A stretch of 64,000 bases of DNA from Pseudomonas sp. ISL-84 (GCA_018613035.1 JAGGRA010000044.1:1-64000); one strand, 5' to 3'. Counted from the stretch's first letter, positions 35,475 through 45,382 are shown. Program-made: numbers and translations. The notes: generated by a model not told the origin, from the sequence alone.

Positions 35475-36572
35475 TTGAATCCTATACGAGTACTGCAAGT
35501 AGTTACCATCATGAACCGCGGCGGTCTGGAAACTATGCTGATGAATTATTACAGAAAAATAGACCGAAACAAGATTCAGTTTGATTTTATGGTCCATCGA
35601 GAAGAAGAAGGGCATTACGATAAGGAGATCCTAAGTCTTGGGGGAAGAATCTTCAAAATGCCTAGAATTAGGCCAGGTAATTATCGCAAATATTTTAAGA
35701 AATTAGACGGATTTTTTGAATCTAATAAAGGTTATAGAATTGTTCATTCCCATATTAATGAAAACAGCAGTTTTGTATTAAGGGCTGCCAAAAGAGCTGG
35801 TATACCGGGGAGGATTGCTCATAGCCATCTAAGTGATTTGGGAATCGATGCCAAGCTTCCTTTCCGCTTATATGCCCGGTATCTTATGAAAGATGTTCCT
35901 ACCAAATATTTTGCTTGCTCGGAAAAAGCAGGACAATGGCTTTTCGGTAAAAGTTCAAATGAGATAACGGTCTTAAATAACGCTGTAAATGTAAATGACT
36001 TTAATTTTAACCCTGAAGTTCGAAAAAAGGTAAGAGAGGAATTGGGAGTTGGCAATAAACTAGTAGTTGGACACATCGGAAGGTTTAATAAACAGAAGAA
36101 TCATGAGTTTCTAATTGATATTTTTAAATGCCTTCATCAAAAAAGACCAGATGCAGTTTTGGTATTAGCTGGAGACGGTGATTTAAAGCCATCTATCGAA
36201 AAAAAAGTGAAAAGCTTAGGTTTGACAAAAAACGTTTTGTTCATAGGAGTACGCTCTGATATCGCTGACTTACTTCAGGGGATGGATTTGTTTTTATTTC
36301 CATCATTATTTGAAGGGTTGCCTGTTGTGCTTGTGGAAGCACAAGCAGCAGGATTAAAGTGCATCGTATCAGATGCTATTACACAGGAAAGTGATGTTAC
36401 GGGGAGAGTCGAATTTGTTAGTCTAAATAATACACCTGAAAGTTGGGCCAATAAGATTATTTCTTCTACATATGAACATGCCAACACTGCTGACATGTTG
36501 AGCCAGCTTGGATATGATACAGCCACCATGGCTGAATGGTTAAGCAAGTTTTATTTATTAGAAGCCAAATGA
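35475..36572 (+). CDS. epsF: GT4 glycosyltransferase (EpsF-like)
   Basis: 365 residues. It begins with VLQVVTIMNRGGLETMLMNY, the EpsF-type N-terminus, and ends with the nucleotide-binding block LFEGLPVVLVEAQAAGL. TTG start after GGGGGGAT. Confidence 0.87.
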   Translation: MNPIRVLQVVTIMNRGGLETMLMNYYRKIDRNKIQFDFMVHREEEGHYDKEILSLGGRIFKMPRIRPGNYRKYFKKLDGFFESNKGYRIVHSHINENSSFVLRAAKRAGIPGRIAHSHLSDLGIDAKLPFRLYARYLMKDVPTKYFACSEKAGQWLFGKSSNEITVLNNAVNVNDFNFNPEVRKKVREELGVGNKLVVGHIGRFNKQKNHEFLIDIFKCLHQKRPDAVLVLAGDGDLKPSIEKKVKSLGLTKNVLFIGVRSDIADLLQGMDLFLFPSLFEGLPVVLVEAQAAGLKCIVSDAITQESDVTGRVEFVSLNNTPESWANKIISSTYEHANTADMLSQLGYDTATMAEWLSKFYLLEAK

Positions 36573-36586
36573 AAGGAGGTTCCAAG

Positions 36587-37486
36587 TTGAAGCCAACACT
36601 TACTGTGTTTACACCAACATTTAATCGGGCATATACTCTTCATTTGTGTTATGAAAGCTTAAAGAGACAATCTTGCAAGGATTTTAGATGGTTAATTATT
36701 GATGACGGATCTAGTGATAAGACGAAAGAATTAGTTGATGGGTGGATTCAAGAGGGGAAAATTCCTATCCGTTATCATTATCAAATTAACCAAGGTATGC
36801 ATGGAGCGCACAACACGGCATACGAGTTAATTGATACAGAACTCAATGTTTGTATCGATTCCGACGATTATATGCCAGATGACGCTGTTGAAAAGATAGT
36901 ATCCTTTTGGAAAGCTTATGGAGGCAATAACTATGCAGGAATAGTCGGACTAGACGCCAATCCGAAAGGAGAAATAATCGGAACAAAGATACCAGCGAGT
37001 TTAAAAGAATCAACTCTTTCCAATCTTTATGGGAAACATAAAGTAAAAGGAGATAAAAAACTGGTATATAGAACAGAGCTAACTAGAAACACACCTCCTT
37101 ATCCAATTTTTTCAGGAGAGAAATATTGCCCTCTAAGCTATAAATATATACTCATAGATCAGAAGTATCCTTTGCTTGTCATGAACGATGTTTTATGCCA
37201 TGTAGAGTATTTAGCAGATGGTTCCAGCATGAATATAATCAATCAATATAAAAAGAATCCACAAGGGTTTTCTTTTTTTAGGAAAGTTGCAATGCAGTTT
37301 GCACCGACATTTAAAGAAAGATTAAGAGAAGGTATTCATTATGTATCAAGCAGCATCATGGGAAAGAACTATAGATTTCTGATTGAATCACCTAATAAAA
37401 TTACTACCTTATTTGCCATGCCATTTGGTATTATTTTGTATTTTTTTATAAACAGTACAAGTAAAACAACGGTAATGAAGAGTTAA
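36587..37486 (+). CDS. GT2 glycosyltransferase
   Basis: About 299 residues: TVFTPTFNRAYTLHLCYESL, IIDDGSSDKT, and CIDSDDYMPDDA as the metal-binding motif. AAAGGAGG at 36571-36578 marks the TTG at 36587; the frame from 36536 overlaps epsF. Paralogue of the gene at 51971. Confidence 0.85.
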   Translation: MKPTLTVFTPTFNRAYTLHLCYESLKRQSCKDFRWLIIDDGSSDKTKELVDGWIQEGKIPIRYHYQINQGMHGAHNTAYELIDTELNVCIDSDDYMPDDAVEKIVSFWKAYGGNNYAGIVGLDANPKGEIIGTKIPASLKESTLSNLYGKHKVKGDKKLVYRTELTRNTPPYPIFSGEKYCPLSYKYILIDQKYPLLVMNDVLCHVEYLADGSSMNIINQYKKNPQGFSFFRKVAMQFAPTFKERLREGIHYVSSSIMGKNYRFLIESPNKITTLFAMPFGIILYFFINSTSKTTVMKS

Positions 37487-37512
37487 AATCAATACCTTGA
37501 AAGGGATAAATA

Positions 37513-38580
37513 ATGACGATCATGTGGATTAACCTTTCATTAGTTTATATTTTTTCGTTATTATCCAGATATTTTTCTATACCTCTTGATGTGAATTCTA
37601 ACTTTATAAAGCCTAACAAACTTTACATGTATTTTGTAATAATCTCATTAATTTTAGTATCTGGATTAAGAAACAATATTGGGGATACTTTTTTTTACAT
37701 GCATTCATATAAAACCAATATTCAAACCTGGGATAAAATTGATTTCTCAGGTGACTTTGGCTTCAATATAATGCAGATGTTTCTTCAAAAGCTCTCAGCA
37801 GATCCGCAAATTCTTATTTTAACGACTGCCATCATAACTAATCTTCTTATAGTTACAGTTTTATATAAATACTCTAGAATTTTCGAATTAAGTATCTATG
37901 TTTATATCACTTCAGGTATGTTTACAACCTCTATGAATGGGATCCGTCAATATTTAGCAGCGGCAATTGCATTTACAGCAACTAAGTACCTTCTTGATGG
38001 GAAATTTAAAAAATATGCAATTATTATATTTTTAGCCTCTACAATCCATCAGAGTGCACTAGTTCTACTGCCAATGTTTTTTATTGTACGAAGAGAGGCA
38101 TGGACAAAAGTAACTTTTATACTATTAGGATTATCTGTATTAATAGTTTTAGGATTCAATCAGTTTTCGAACTTGCTTTTTTCAGCATTAGATGATACCC
38201 AATATGGCCATTATAGTGATTTTGCTGAAGGAGGAGCAAATTTTCTCAGGGTTCTAGTAAATGCAGCTCCAGTAGTTATCGCATTCATAGGGAGGCATAA
38301 ACTTAGAGAAATGTGGCCGAAAAGTGATTATATTGTAAATATGTCAATTGTTAGCATGGTATTTATAATTATTGCATCACAGAACTGGATCTTTGCCAGA
38401 TTTAATATATATTTTGGGCTATATAATTTAATATTGATTTCCTGGATCGTAAAGCTTTTTTATGAGAGGGATAGGAAATTAATTTATCTTGCTATATTAA
38501 TTTTTTACTTTATTTATTATTACTATGAGTCTGTAATCGGCTTTGGTCTTATTTATGAAAGTGATTATATAGACCTTTAA
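37513..38580 (+). CDS. epsG: EpsG-like polysaccharide polymerase
   Basis: 355 residues with about ten helices and the EpsG-family block GLRNNIGDTFFYMHSY near 55-70, followed by GIRQYLAAAIAF. Probably the Wzy-type polymerase of the operon. Confidence 0.85.
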   Translation: MTIMWINLSLVYIFSLLSRYFSIPLDVNSNFIKPNKLYMYFVIISLILVSGLRNNIGDTFFYMHSYKTNIQTWDKIDFSGDFGFNIMQMFLQKLSADPQILILTTAIITNLLIVTVLYKYSRIFELSIYVYITSGMFTTSMNGIRQYLAAAIAFTATKYLLDGKFKKYAIIIFLASTIHQSALVLLPMFFIVRREAWTKVTFILLGLSVLIVLGFNQFSNLLFSALDDTQYGHYSDFAEGGANFLRVLVNAAPVVIAFIGRHKLREMWPKSDYIVNMSIVSMVFIIIASQNWIFARFNIYFGLYNLILISWIVKLFYERDRKLIYLAILIFYFIYYYYESVIGFGLIYESDYIDL

Positions 38581-38610
38581 TTGACGTTGATGAAATGGAG
38601 GGGGAAAATT

Positions 38611-39705
38611 GTGACTATACTTATTACTGGTGGAGCCGGTTATATCGGCAGTCACACTTGTGTAGAATTATTAGACGCAGGTTATGATGTTGCAGTGGTT
38701 GATAACTTTGTTAACAGTAAACCGGAAGCCCTAAAGAGAGTTCAGGATATCACAGGAAAGACGGTTAAAATCTATAATCTTGATTTGCTTGATGAGGAAA
38801 ATCTTGAAACAGTATTCATTAATAATAATAATATTGAAGCAGTTATCCATTTTGCTGGTTTAAAAGCAGTAGGTGAATCGGTTCATTTACCGCTTAAGTA
38901 TTTTCACAATAATATCACAAGCACAGTAACATTGTGTAAGGTGATGCAAAAGTATGGGGTAAAGAATCTGGTATTCAGTTCATCTGCAACGGTTTATGGA
39001 ACGCCAGAAAGGGTCCCGATTGTTGAAGATTCACCATTGTACGCGACCAATCCATATGGGCGGACGAAATTAATGATAGAAGAAATGCTTGGGGATCTGT
39101 ATAAATCAGATAACAGCTGGAGTATCGCCCTATTAAGATATTTTAATCCAATTGGCGCCCATGAAAGTGGATTGATAGGAGAAAATCCTAATGGAATCCC
39201 CAATAATTTAATGCCTTATATTACTCAGGTAGCAGTTGGGAAACTAAAGGAATTGAGTGTCTATGGAAGTGGCTATCCGACAAAAGATGGAACTGGGATA
39301 AGAGATTATATTCATGTGGTTGATCTTGCAAAGGGCCATTTAAAAGCACTTGAAAAAGTGGCAGCTGAAACTGGAATTGACGCCTATAATCTTGGAACTG
39401 GAAATGGCTATAGCGTGTTGGAAATGGTTAGAGCTTTTGAAGATGCTTCTGGTGTTAATATATCTTATAAAATTACAGACCCACGACCTGGAGATGTCGC
39501 CATTTGTTATGCAGACCCTGCTAAAGCCCATCACGAACTAGGATGGAGGGCAGAAAAGGGAATTGAAGAGATGTGTACGGATTCCTGGAGATGGCAATTC
39601 TGTAATCCTAATGGATATGAAACAAAAAATAATATGGAATTGGAAGAAAATCCTCGCTTAATTACTAAAAGCGAGGATTTTTCTTTAGAAAGCTTAGTAA
39701 AGTGA
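38611..39705 (+). CDS. galE: UDP-glucose 4-epimerase with odd C-terminal tail
   Basis: 364 residues. Rossmann motif GGAGYIGSHTC at the N-terminus, catalytic SSATVYG and YGRTK. ATGGAGGGGG marks the GTG at 38611. Typical GalE ends soon after WRWQ-x-x-NPNGY, which is present; here about 25 more residues follow. Their codons coincide with a terminator hairpin (39648-39686), so the original stop was probably lost. Confidence 0.93.
   Translation: MTILITGGAGYIGSHTCVELLDAGYDVAVVDNFVNSKPEALKRVQDITGKTVKIYNLDLLDEENLETVFINNNNIEAVIHFAGLKAVGESVHLPLKYFHNNITSTVTLCKVMQKYGVKNLVFSSSATVYGTPERVPIVEDSPLYATNPYGRTKLMIEEMLGDLYKSDNSWSIALLRYFNPIGAHESGLIGENPNGIPNNLMPYITQVAVGKLKELSVYGSGYPTKDGTGIRDYIHVVDLAKGHLKALEKVAAETGIDAYNLGTGNGYSVLEMVRAFEDASGVNISYKITDPRPGDVAICYADPAKAHHELGWRAEKGIEEMCTDSWRWQFCNPNGYETKNNMELEENPRLITKSEDFSLESLVK
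39648..39686 (+). terminator. Intrinsic terminator inside the galE 3' coding end
   Basis: AAATCCTCGC at 39648-39657 pairs with GCGAGGATTT at 39671-39680, then TTCTTT. It is translated as part of galE. Confidence 0.75.
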
Positions 39706-39714
39706 GGAATAGTA

Positions 39715-39882
39715 ATGAGCTTATCCAGAAAATTTTCGCAGGAGCAGCTAAAGGAATTACTGGAGGAAGTTTATAAAAAGGTAAATCAATCAGAGTACAT
39801 CAAAACGGAAGAAGTTTTGGATGAAATACAAAATAGGATTCGCAGCTTTATTGGAACACCAGAAAAAAATTGGGAGTTGTAG
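39715..39882 (+). CDS. Small helical protein (55 aa), unknown
   Basis: MSLSRKFSQEQLKELLEEVY, then a charged helix and the end GTPEKNWEL. Probably two helices. GTGAGGAAT precedes the ATG. It lies between galE and the epsL-like gene. No family recognised; possible small regulatory or scaffold protein. Confidence 0.7.
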   Translation: MSLSRKFSQEQLKELLEEVYKKVNQSEYIKTEEVLDEIQNRIRSFIGTPEKNWEL

Positions 39883-39885
39883 GCT

Positions 39886-40500
39886 TTGAAAAGGCTGTTA
39901 GATCTTTTTGCATCTACTCTGCTGCTTATAATTTTTTTTCCAGTAATTTTAGCATGTGGATTATTAATAAAAATAAAATTAGGCAGCCCAATCCTGTTCA
40001 AACAAGAAAGACCGGGGTTAAACGGCAAACCTTTTTATTTATATAAATTCCGAAGTATGACAGAGGAAGTAAATGACAAGGGTCATTTACTCCCGGATCA
40101 CATCAGGCTGACATCATTTGGGAAATTTTTAAGAAGGTACAGCCTGGATGAGCTGCCTCAGCTTATAAACGTTATCAAAGGAGATCTTAGTTTGGTCGGT
40201 CCCCGTCCACTATTAATGGAATATCTGCCATTATACACACCAGAACAAGCGAAGCGTCACCTTGTCAGGCCAGGTATAACCGGATGGGCTCAAGTGAATG
40301 GACGCAACGCATTAAGCTGGGAGGAAAAGTTTGAGCATGATGTGTGGTATGTAAACAACCGAAACCTACTGCTTGATCTAAAGATAGTGATATTAACCAT
40401 TAGTAAAGTAATCAATTCTGAAGGAATTAGTCAGCCGGGAAATGCAACTATGGAAAGTTTTAAAGGTTCAAAGTCTACTTTGAAAGAGGGACATGGATGA
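39886..40500 (+). CDS. epsL: Undecaprenyl-phosphate sugar phosphotransferase (EpsL-like)
   Basis: 204 residues: a single N-terminal membrane helix followed by the bacterial sugar transferase domain (YKFRSMTEE, SLDELPQLINVIKGDLSLVG, GITGWAQVNGR). It probably starts the repeat unit by linking a sugar phosphate to the lipid carrier. TTG start. Overlaps epsM by four bases. Confidence 0.92.
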   Translation: MKRLLDLFASTLLLIIFFPVILACGLLIKIKLGSPILFKQERPGLNGKPFYLYKFRSMTEEVNDKGHLLPDHIRLTSFGKFLRRYSLDELPQLINVIKGDLSLVGPRPLLMEYLPLYTPEQAKRHLVRPGITGWAQVNGRNALSWEEKFEHDVWYVNNRNLLLDLKIVILTISKVINSEGISQPGNATMESFKGSKSTLKEGHG

Positions 40501-41141
40501 AATTAGCCATAATTGGTCAAGGCGGACATAGCAAAGTTATTGAGGACCTTATTTCGTTAAATCACAACCATAAAATTGTTGCCTATCTGGATGATAAATA
40601 TGAAGTATTACACATGAAACAGGAAATCTTTTATGGACCCATTTTATCTGCAATAACACTAATCGATCTCTTTGGAGAATTGAAATTCGTAATAGCAATT
40701 GGAAATAACAAGGTTCGAAGATTAATTTCTGAAAGTCTCCAGCTTTCTAAAGAGACTTATGCAACACTTATCCATCCTGCTGCTATCATTAGCCAACGAG
40801 CAGAAATAGATCACGGTACAGTTATAATGGCTGGTTCTGTCATTAATGCTGGAGCCCATATTGGTGCCCATACCATTATTAACACCGGTGCCATTGTAGA
40901 GCATGACAATAGGCTGGGAGATTTTGTTCATATTTCTCCGAATGCAACCTTAACAGGGACCGTCCAAATTGAGAATGGTGTACATGTTGGTGCTGGAGCA
41001 ACCATTATTCCAGGGATAGCAATTGGAGAATGGTCAGTTATTGGGGCCGGAGCAACTGTTATCAGTAATATTCCTTCCCATTCTACCGCTGTAGGAGTTC
41101 CAGCTGCAGTGAAAACAAAACAAGTGATTGAAGGTGTATAA
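40497..41141 (+). CDS. epsM: PglD-type sugar acetyltransferase (EpsM-like)
   Basis: 214 residues: Rossmann-like N-terminus (IGQGGHSKVIEDL) and a left-handed beta-helix with hexapeptide repeats (GTVIMAGSVINAGAHIGAHT). Acetylates the amino-sugar made by EpsC/EpsN. Its stop is immediately followed by the epsN start. Confidence 0.92.
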   Translation: MKLAIIGQGGHSKVIEDLISLNHNHKIVAYLDDKYEVLHMKQEIFYGPILSAITLIDLFGELKFVIAIGNNKVRRLISESLQLSKETYATLIHPAAIISQRAEIDHGTVIMAGSVINAGAHIGAHTIINTGAIVEHDNRLGDFVHISPNATLTGTVQIENGVHVGAGATIIPGIAIGEWSVIGAGATVISNIPSHSTAVGVPAAVKTKQVIEGV

Positions 41142-42305
41142 ATGATCCATACATCAAATAAAAGCAAAATTTATCTTTCGCCGCCTCATTTATCCGGCAA
41201 TGAGATCAAGTATATCCAGGAAGCGATCGACACTAATTGGATCGCACCGCTTGGACCTAATGTGGATGCTTTTGAAAAAGAAATAGCTCAGTATACAGGA
41301 GTCAATGAAGCAGTAGCTGTAAGTTCAGGGACAGCTGCAATTCATTTGGCTCTTTCTTTATTAGATGTACAAAAAGGTGATACTGTTTTTTGTTCTTCAC
41401 TTACATTTGTAGCAAGTGCCAATCCGATTCTTTATCAAGGAGCAGAACCTACCTTTATCGACTCGGAGCCGGAAACGTGGAACATGTCTCCGGAAGCGCT
41501 TGAAAGAGCATTTGCAGAGGCAGCCAGAGAAAGAAAGCTTCCAAAAGCAGTTATAGTGGTCAATTTATATGGACAAAGCGCAAAGATGGATGAAATTCTC
41601 GCTATTTGTAATAGATACGACGTCCCAATTATTGAAGATGCGGCTGAATCTCTTGGATCAAGCTATAAAGGAAAGCCTAGTGGAACTTTTGGAAAGTATG
41701 GGGTATTTTCATTCAACGGGAATAAGATTATCACCACATCTGGTGGTGGAATGCTCATTTCAAATGATGCAGAATCATTGAAAAGAGCCCGCTTCCTGGC
41801 TACGCAGTCAAGAGATCCAGCTCCTCATTACCAGCATAGCGAAATGGGCTACAATTATAGGCTGAGTAATATTCTGGCAGGAATTGGCCGAGGTCAAATG
41901 GAGGTTTTAGATGAAAGAGTGATGGCACGAAGGTTAATATTCTCACAATATTTTCAAGAGCTCTCACATCTTCCGGGCCTTCAATTCATGCCAGAACTGG
42001 AAAACACATTCTCAAATCGCTGGCTCACCGCATTAACAATAGATGAACAGGCAGCTGGTGTCTCATCAAGGACACTCTTGGAAGCTTTAACTGACGAAAA
42101 TATTGAAGCCAGACCAGTTTGGAAACCACTGCATCTGCAGCCGTTATTTAAAGATGCGAAATATTACTCTCATAAGAGTGGCCAAAGTGTTTCTGATCAA
42201 CTATTTTTGTCAGGTATATGTTTGCCTTCAGGTTCAAATTTAACAGAAGAAGAACTGACACGGGTGACAGAATGTATGAAAAACACAATGAGAATAAAGG
42301 TTTAG
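41142..42305 (+). CDS. epsN: DegT/DnrJ/EryC1 aminotransferase (EpsN-like)
   Basis: 387 residues. PLP enzyme with SSGTAAIHLAL, VNLYGQ, EDAAESLGS and Lys in SFNGNKIITT. Converts the 4-keto sugar from EpsC to the 4-amino sugar. C-L-M-N together suggest a di-N-acetylbacillosamine-type first sugar. Confidence 0.93.
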   Translation: MIHTSNKSKIYLSPPHLSGNEIKYIQEAIDTNWIAPLGPNVDAFEKEIAQYTGVNEAVAVSSGTAAIHLALSLLDVQKGDTVFCSSLTFVASANPILYQGAEPTFIDSEPETWNMSPEALERAFAEAARERKLPKAVIVVNLYGQSAKMDEILAICNRYDVPIIEDAAESLGSSYKGKPSGTFGKYGVFSFNGNKIITTSGGGMLISNDAESLKRARFLATQSRDPAPHYQHSEMGYNYRLSNILAGIGRGQMEVLDERVMARRLIFSQYFQELSHLPGLQFMPELENTFSNRWLTALTIDEQAAGVSSRTLLEALTDENIEARPVWKPLHLQPLFKDAKYYSHKSGQSVSDQLFLSGICLPSGSNLTEEELTRVTECMKNTMRIKV

Positions 42306-42342
42306 ACCAACACCCATCTCCAAGGATAAAGAGGTATCTAGA

Positions 42343-42690
42343 ATGATAGGTAAAAATATATATGAAATACGAAGAAGGCGGGGTCTTACCTTAACAGAGC
42401 TCGCAGATCGGGCGGGGATTGCAAAGTCCTATTTAAGCAGTATTGAAAGGAACTTAAATAAAAATCCTTCAGTAAATGTTATGGAAAAACTGGCACTAGT
42501 TTTAGATGTTGATCTTAAAGCTTTACTTAACACTGAGAAACAATTTGAATCAGAAAATCAGCAACTTGATAAGGAATGGATGGAATTTGTAACGGATTTA
42601 AAAGATTCTGGGGTTGGTAAAGATCAGCTGAAAGAATACAAAACATTATTTGAATTTATTAAATGGCAAAATGAAAAAAAGATGAAGTAG
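42343..42690 (+). CDS. sinR: SinR-like XRE-family repressor
   Basis: 115 residues. N-terminal helix-turn-helix: MIGKNIYEIRRRRGLTLTEL, then AGIAKSYLSSIERN, very close to B. subtilis SinR. The C-terminal helical part (LDKEWMEFVTDLKDSGV, then a KWQNEK end) matches the SinR/SinI dimerisation region. SinR represses eps and tapA in B. subtilis. Here it is inside the EPS operon, downstream of SinR-type operators, so autoregulation is likely. No SinI is seen next to it. Confidence 0.9.
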   Translation: MIGKNIYEIRRRRGLTLTELADRAGIAKSYLSSIERNLNKNPSVNVMEKLALVLDVDLKALLNTEKQFESENQQLDKEWMEFVTDLKDSGVGKDQLKEYKTLFEFIKWQNEKKMK

Positions 42691-42715
42691 CCATCCAAGG
42701 ATTGGAGATACAAAG

Positions 42716-43450
42716 ATGAATACTAAAATTCCTAAAGTCATACATTACTGCTGGTTTGGCTCCAAAGAAAAGCCCAATATCGTCCAGAAGTGTATGGACT
42801 CCTGGAAAAAAAACTTGCCAGATTACAAGATTATTGAGTGGAATGAAAGTAACTTTAATATCCATAGCAATTCATATGTTAGCGAGGCTTACAAGGCAAA
42901 TAAATTTGCTTTTGTTAGTGATTATGTAAGAGTTCATGTGCTGTATAACTATGGAGGGATTTATCTTGACACGGATGTAGAAGTATTCAAGCCCTTTGAT
43001 GATTTATTGCATCATGAATCATTTTGGGGATTTGAACAAGAGAATTATATTGCTACAAGTACAATTGGATCTTGCAAAGGCAATTTCCTAATTGGTGAAT
43101 TTAAAGGCACTTATGAAAAAAAGAGCTTTCTCAAAGAAAATGGAGAGATCGATCAATTAACCAATGTAGCTATAATTACTGACATACTTAAAAGTAAAGG
43201 ACTGGGATTAACGGGAGAATATCAGGAGATTAAGGGGATTGGAACTTTTTATCCACAATCATACTTTTCCCCCTATGACTATATTAATTGCAGAAAATTT
43301 ATTACTAAAAATACTTATACTATGCATCACTTTTATAAAAGCTGGCTGCCTCCAAAAGCTAGATTGAAGAGTCTGACGAAAAAAGCTATCGCACAAGTAA
43401 TTGGTGGAGAAAGAATTGCCAAGTTAAGAAGTTTAAGAGGAATGCAATAA
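42716..43450 (+). CDS. GT32-type capsular glycosyltransferase
   Basis: 244 residues: IPKVIHYCWFG at the start and GGIYLDTDVEVFKPF as the DXD block, the pattern of GT32 alpha-glycosyltransferases. GGAGATAC precedes the ATG. Confidence 0.88.
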   Translation: MNTKIPKVIHYCWFGSKEKPNIVQKCMDSWKKNLPDYKIIEWNESNFNIHSNSYVSEAYKANKFAFVSDYVRVHVLYNYGGIYLDTDVEVFKPFDDLLHHESFWGFEQENYIATSTIGSCKGNFLIGEFKGTYEKKSFLKENGEIDQLTNVAIITDILKSKGLGLTGEYQEIKGIGTFYPQSYFSPYDYINCRKFITKNTYTMHHFYKSWLPPKARLKSLTKKAIAQVIGGERIAKLRSLRGMQ

Positions 43451-43463
43451 AAGGAGAAATCTT

Positions 43464-44105
43464 ATGGATACTTTGAGAAAAGTAGTTGTCTCTATAAATG
43501 CACAAATACGTGCCAGAGGAATATATATTGCATTCATGATGAATTTCATACATCTTGTGGGAGTAATACGAGGATTATTGAATAGGGTTATGTATCTGAA
43601 GAATATAAAATCTTCAGTTTTTTTTCTGCAAGCAAATAGCAAAATTGAAATATTTAATAAAAATTCAATGGTTCATATTGGGAAATTTGTTTTTATTAGG
43701 AAGAATGCAAGCTTTCGTATTGATTTTAATGGTTTTCTTGATATAGGGGAAAAAGTTTTTATAAATGATAATTGCAATATTAATTGTGTGAATAAGGTCA
43801 TAATTGGAAGGCATACAAAGATTGCGCCAAATGTATGTATCAATGATCATGATCATAATTATAAAGATCCTAGTAAACATCACCTTTCAGTCGGAGAAGT
43901 GATTATAGGGGAGAATGTTTGGATTGGCTCTAACGTAGTGATATTAAAAGACACGATCATAGGCAACAATGCAGTAATTGCTGCAGGGAGTGTGGTTAAA
44001 GGCTATATTCCTGAAAACACACTTTTTGTTAATAAAAGAGACAATCAATTAATTCCTTACAGTAAGAATGAACTAAAGGAAGAAAGAATAGAATTGTCCA
44101 GTTAA
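43464..44105 (+). CDS. LbH acyltransferase
   Basis: 213 residues, hexapeptide-repeat acetyltransferase (IGRHTKIAPNVCINDHDH, VIIGENVWIGSNVVIL) with the catalytic His in NDHDHNY. Preceded by AAAGGAG. Probably O-acetylates an EPS sugar. Confidence 0.88.
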   Translation: MDTLRKVVVSINAQIRARGIYIAFMMNFIHLVGVIRGLLNRVMYLKNIKSSVFFLQANSKIEIFNKNSMVHIGKFVFIRKNASFRIDFNGFLDIGEKVFINDNCNINCVNKVIIGRHTKIAPNVCINDHDHNYKDPSKHHLSVGEVIIGENVWIGSNVVILKDTIIGNNAVIAAGSVVKGYIPENTLFVNKRDNQLIPYSKNELKEERIELSS

Positions 44106-44155
44106 CTAAGCTGAGAAGTGAAGAATTAGAAATATGTAGCATGGAGAGAATTGAA

Positions 44156-45382
44156 ATGAAAAAAAACATTTTAATTTCTGTGTATGATATGGAAATAGGC
44201 GGAATAGAAAGAAGCCTAATAAATATGTTAGAAAGCTTTAACTTTGATAAGTATCAGGTAGATCTTCTAATTTATCATCATTCCGGTGAGTTTTTAAAAT
44301 TAATTCCTGATTCCGTTCATATGATCTCAGAGGTAGGGGAATATTCAGTCTTTCGCAAGCCAATTGCCCAATGTCTTAAAGAGGGGTATTATCTTACCTC
44401 GCTGATTAGATTAATCTGCAAACCCCTAGCTAACATTAAAGCAGGCTTCATGAAGTTAGAAGAGGGTTCTGGCTATATTCAAATGCAGCTTGCGATTAAA
44501 TATGCATCAAGATTTTTGCCGAAATTGGAAAAAAATTATGATGTCGCAATAAGCTTTGCCTGGCCACATGATATTTTAGCGGAAATAGTAAATGCAGATA
44601 AAAAAGTTGCATGGATTCATACAGATTATAGCAAGCTTGAAATCGACCATAAACAGGACCTTAGAGTATGGGAAAAGTTCGATAATATTGCGTCTGTTTC
44701 CGAGGATTGCACTAAATCATTCCTGTCAGTATATCCCTCTTTGGAATCAAAAATTATAGAAATAGAAAACATAACATCTCCAGAATTTATAAAATATATG
44801 GCAGAAGAAACTAAGGAAAAAAACATTTTTGATAAGGATGCTTTCAACATTGTCTCTGTTGGAAGACTATCATATGTCAAGGGATTTGATATGGCGGTTG
44901 AGGCTTTAAAAAAATTGCATGACAAAGGGTATAAGGATATAAATTGGTTCATAGTCGGTTATGGGGGCTTTGAAAAAGAGCTTACAGAATTGATTAAGGA
45001 GAACAATTTAGAAGATAGCTTTAAATTACTTGGAAAAAAAACAAATCCTTATCCTTATATAAAAGCAAGTGATTTATATGTCCAGCCTTCAAGGTACGAA
45101 GGGAAAGCAGTTACTGTAACTGAAGCAAAAATTTTAGCAAAACCGATAATAGTAACCCGGTATCCAACAGCTAATAGTCAAATCATTGATGGGACAGAGG
45201 GTTTAATTTGTGACTTGAATGTAGAAGGCTTGGTAGAGGCTATTGAAGAACTCTACTCAAACGCTTCTTTGAGAAAGAACTTTTCAGATTCTTTAAGGAG
45301 GCTTAATTTCAGCAATGAAAGTGAGCTGGAAAAATTATATTCTCTATTTGACCATGCTGAAGTTCTCAAGAGTATTATTTAG
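44156..45382 (+). CDS. GT4 glycosyltransferase, paralogue 1 of 3
   Basis: About 408 residues, GT-B fold. Starts MKKNILISVYDMEIGGIERS; sugar-nucleotide block SRYEGKAVTVTEAKIL. GGAGAGA precedes the ATG at 44156. Paralogous over its full length to the genes at 47625 and 48827. Confidence 0.87.
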   Translation: MKKNILISVYDMEIGGIERSLINMLESFNFDKYQVDLLIYHHSGEFLKLIPDSVHMISEVGEYSVFRKPIAQCLKEGYYLTSLIRLICKPLANIKAGFMKLEEGSGYIQMQLAIKYASRFLPKLEKNYDVAISFAWPHDILAEIVNADKKVAWIHTDYSKLEIDHKQDLRVWEKFDNIASVSEDCTKSFLSVYPSLESKIIEIENITSPEFIKYMAEETKEKNIFDKDAFNIVSVGRLSYVKGFDMAVEALKKLHDKGYKDINWFIVGYGGFEKELTELIKENNLEDSFKLLGKKTNPYPYIKASDLYVQPSRYEGKAVTVTEAKILAKPIIVTRYPTANSQIIDGTEGLICDLNVEGLVEAIEELYSNASLRKNFSDSLRRLNFSNESELEKLYSLFDHAEVLKSII

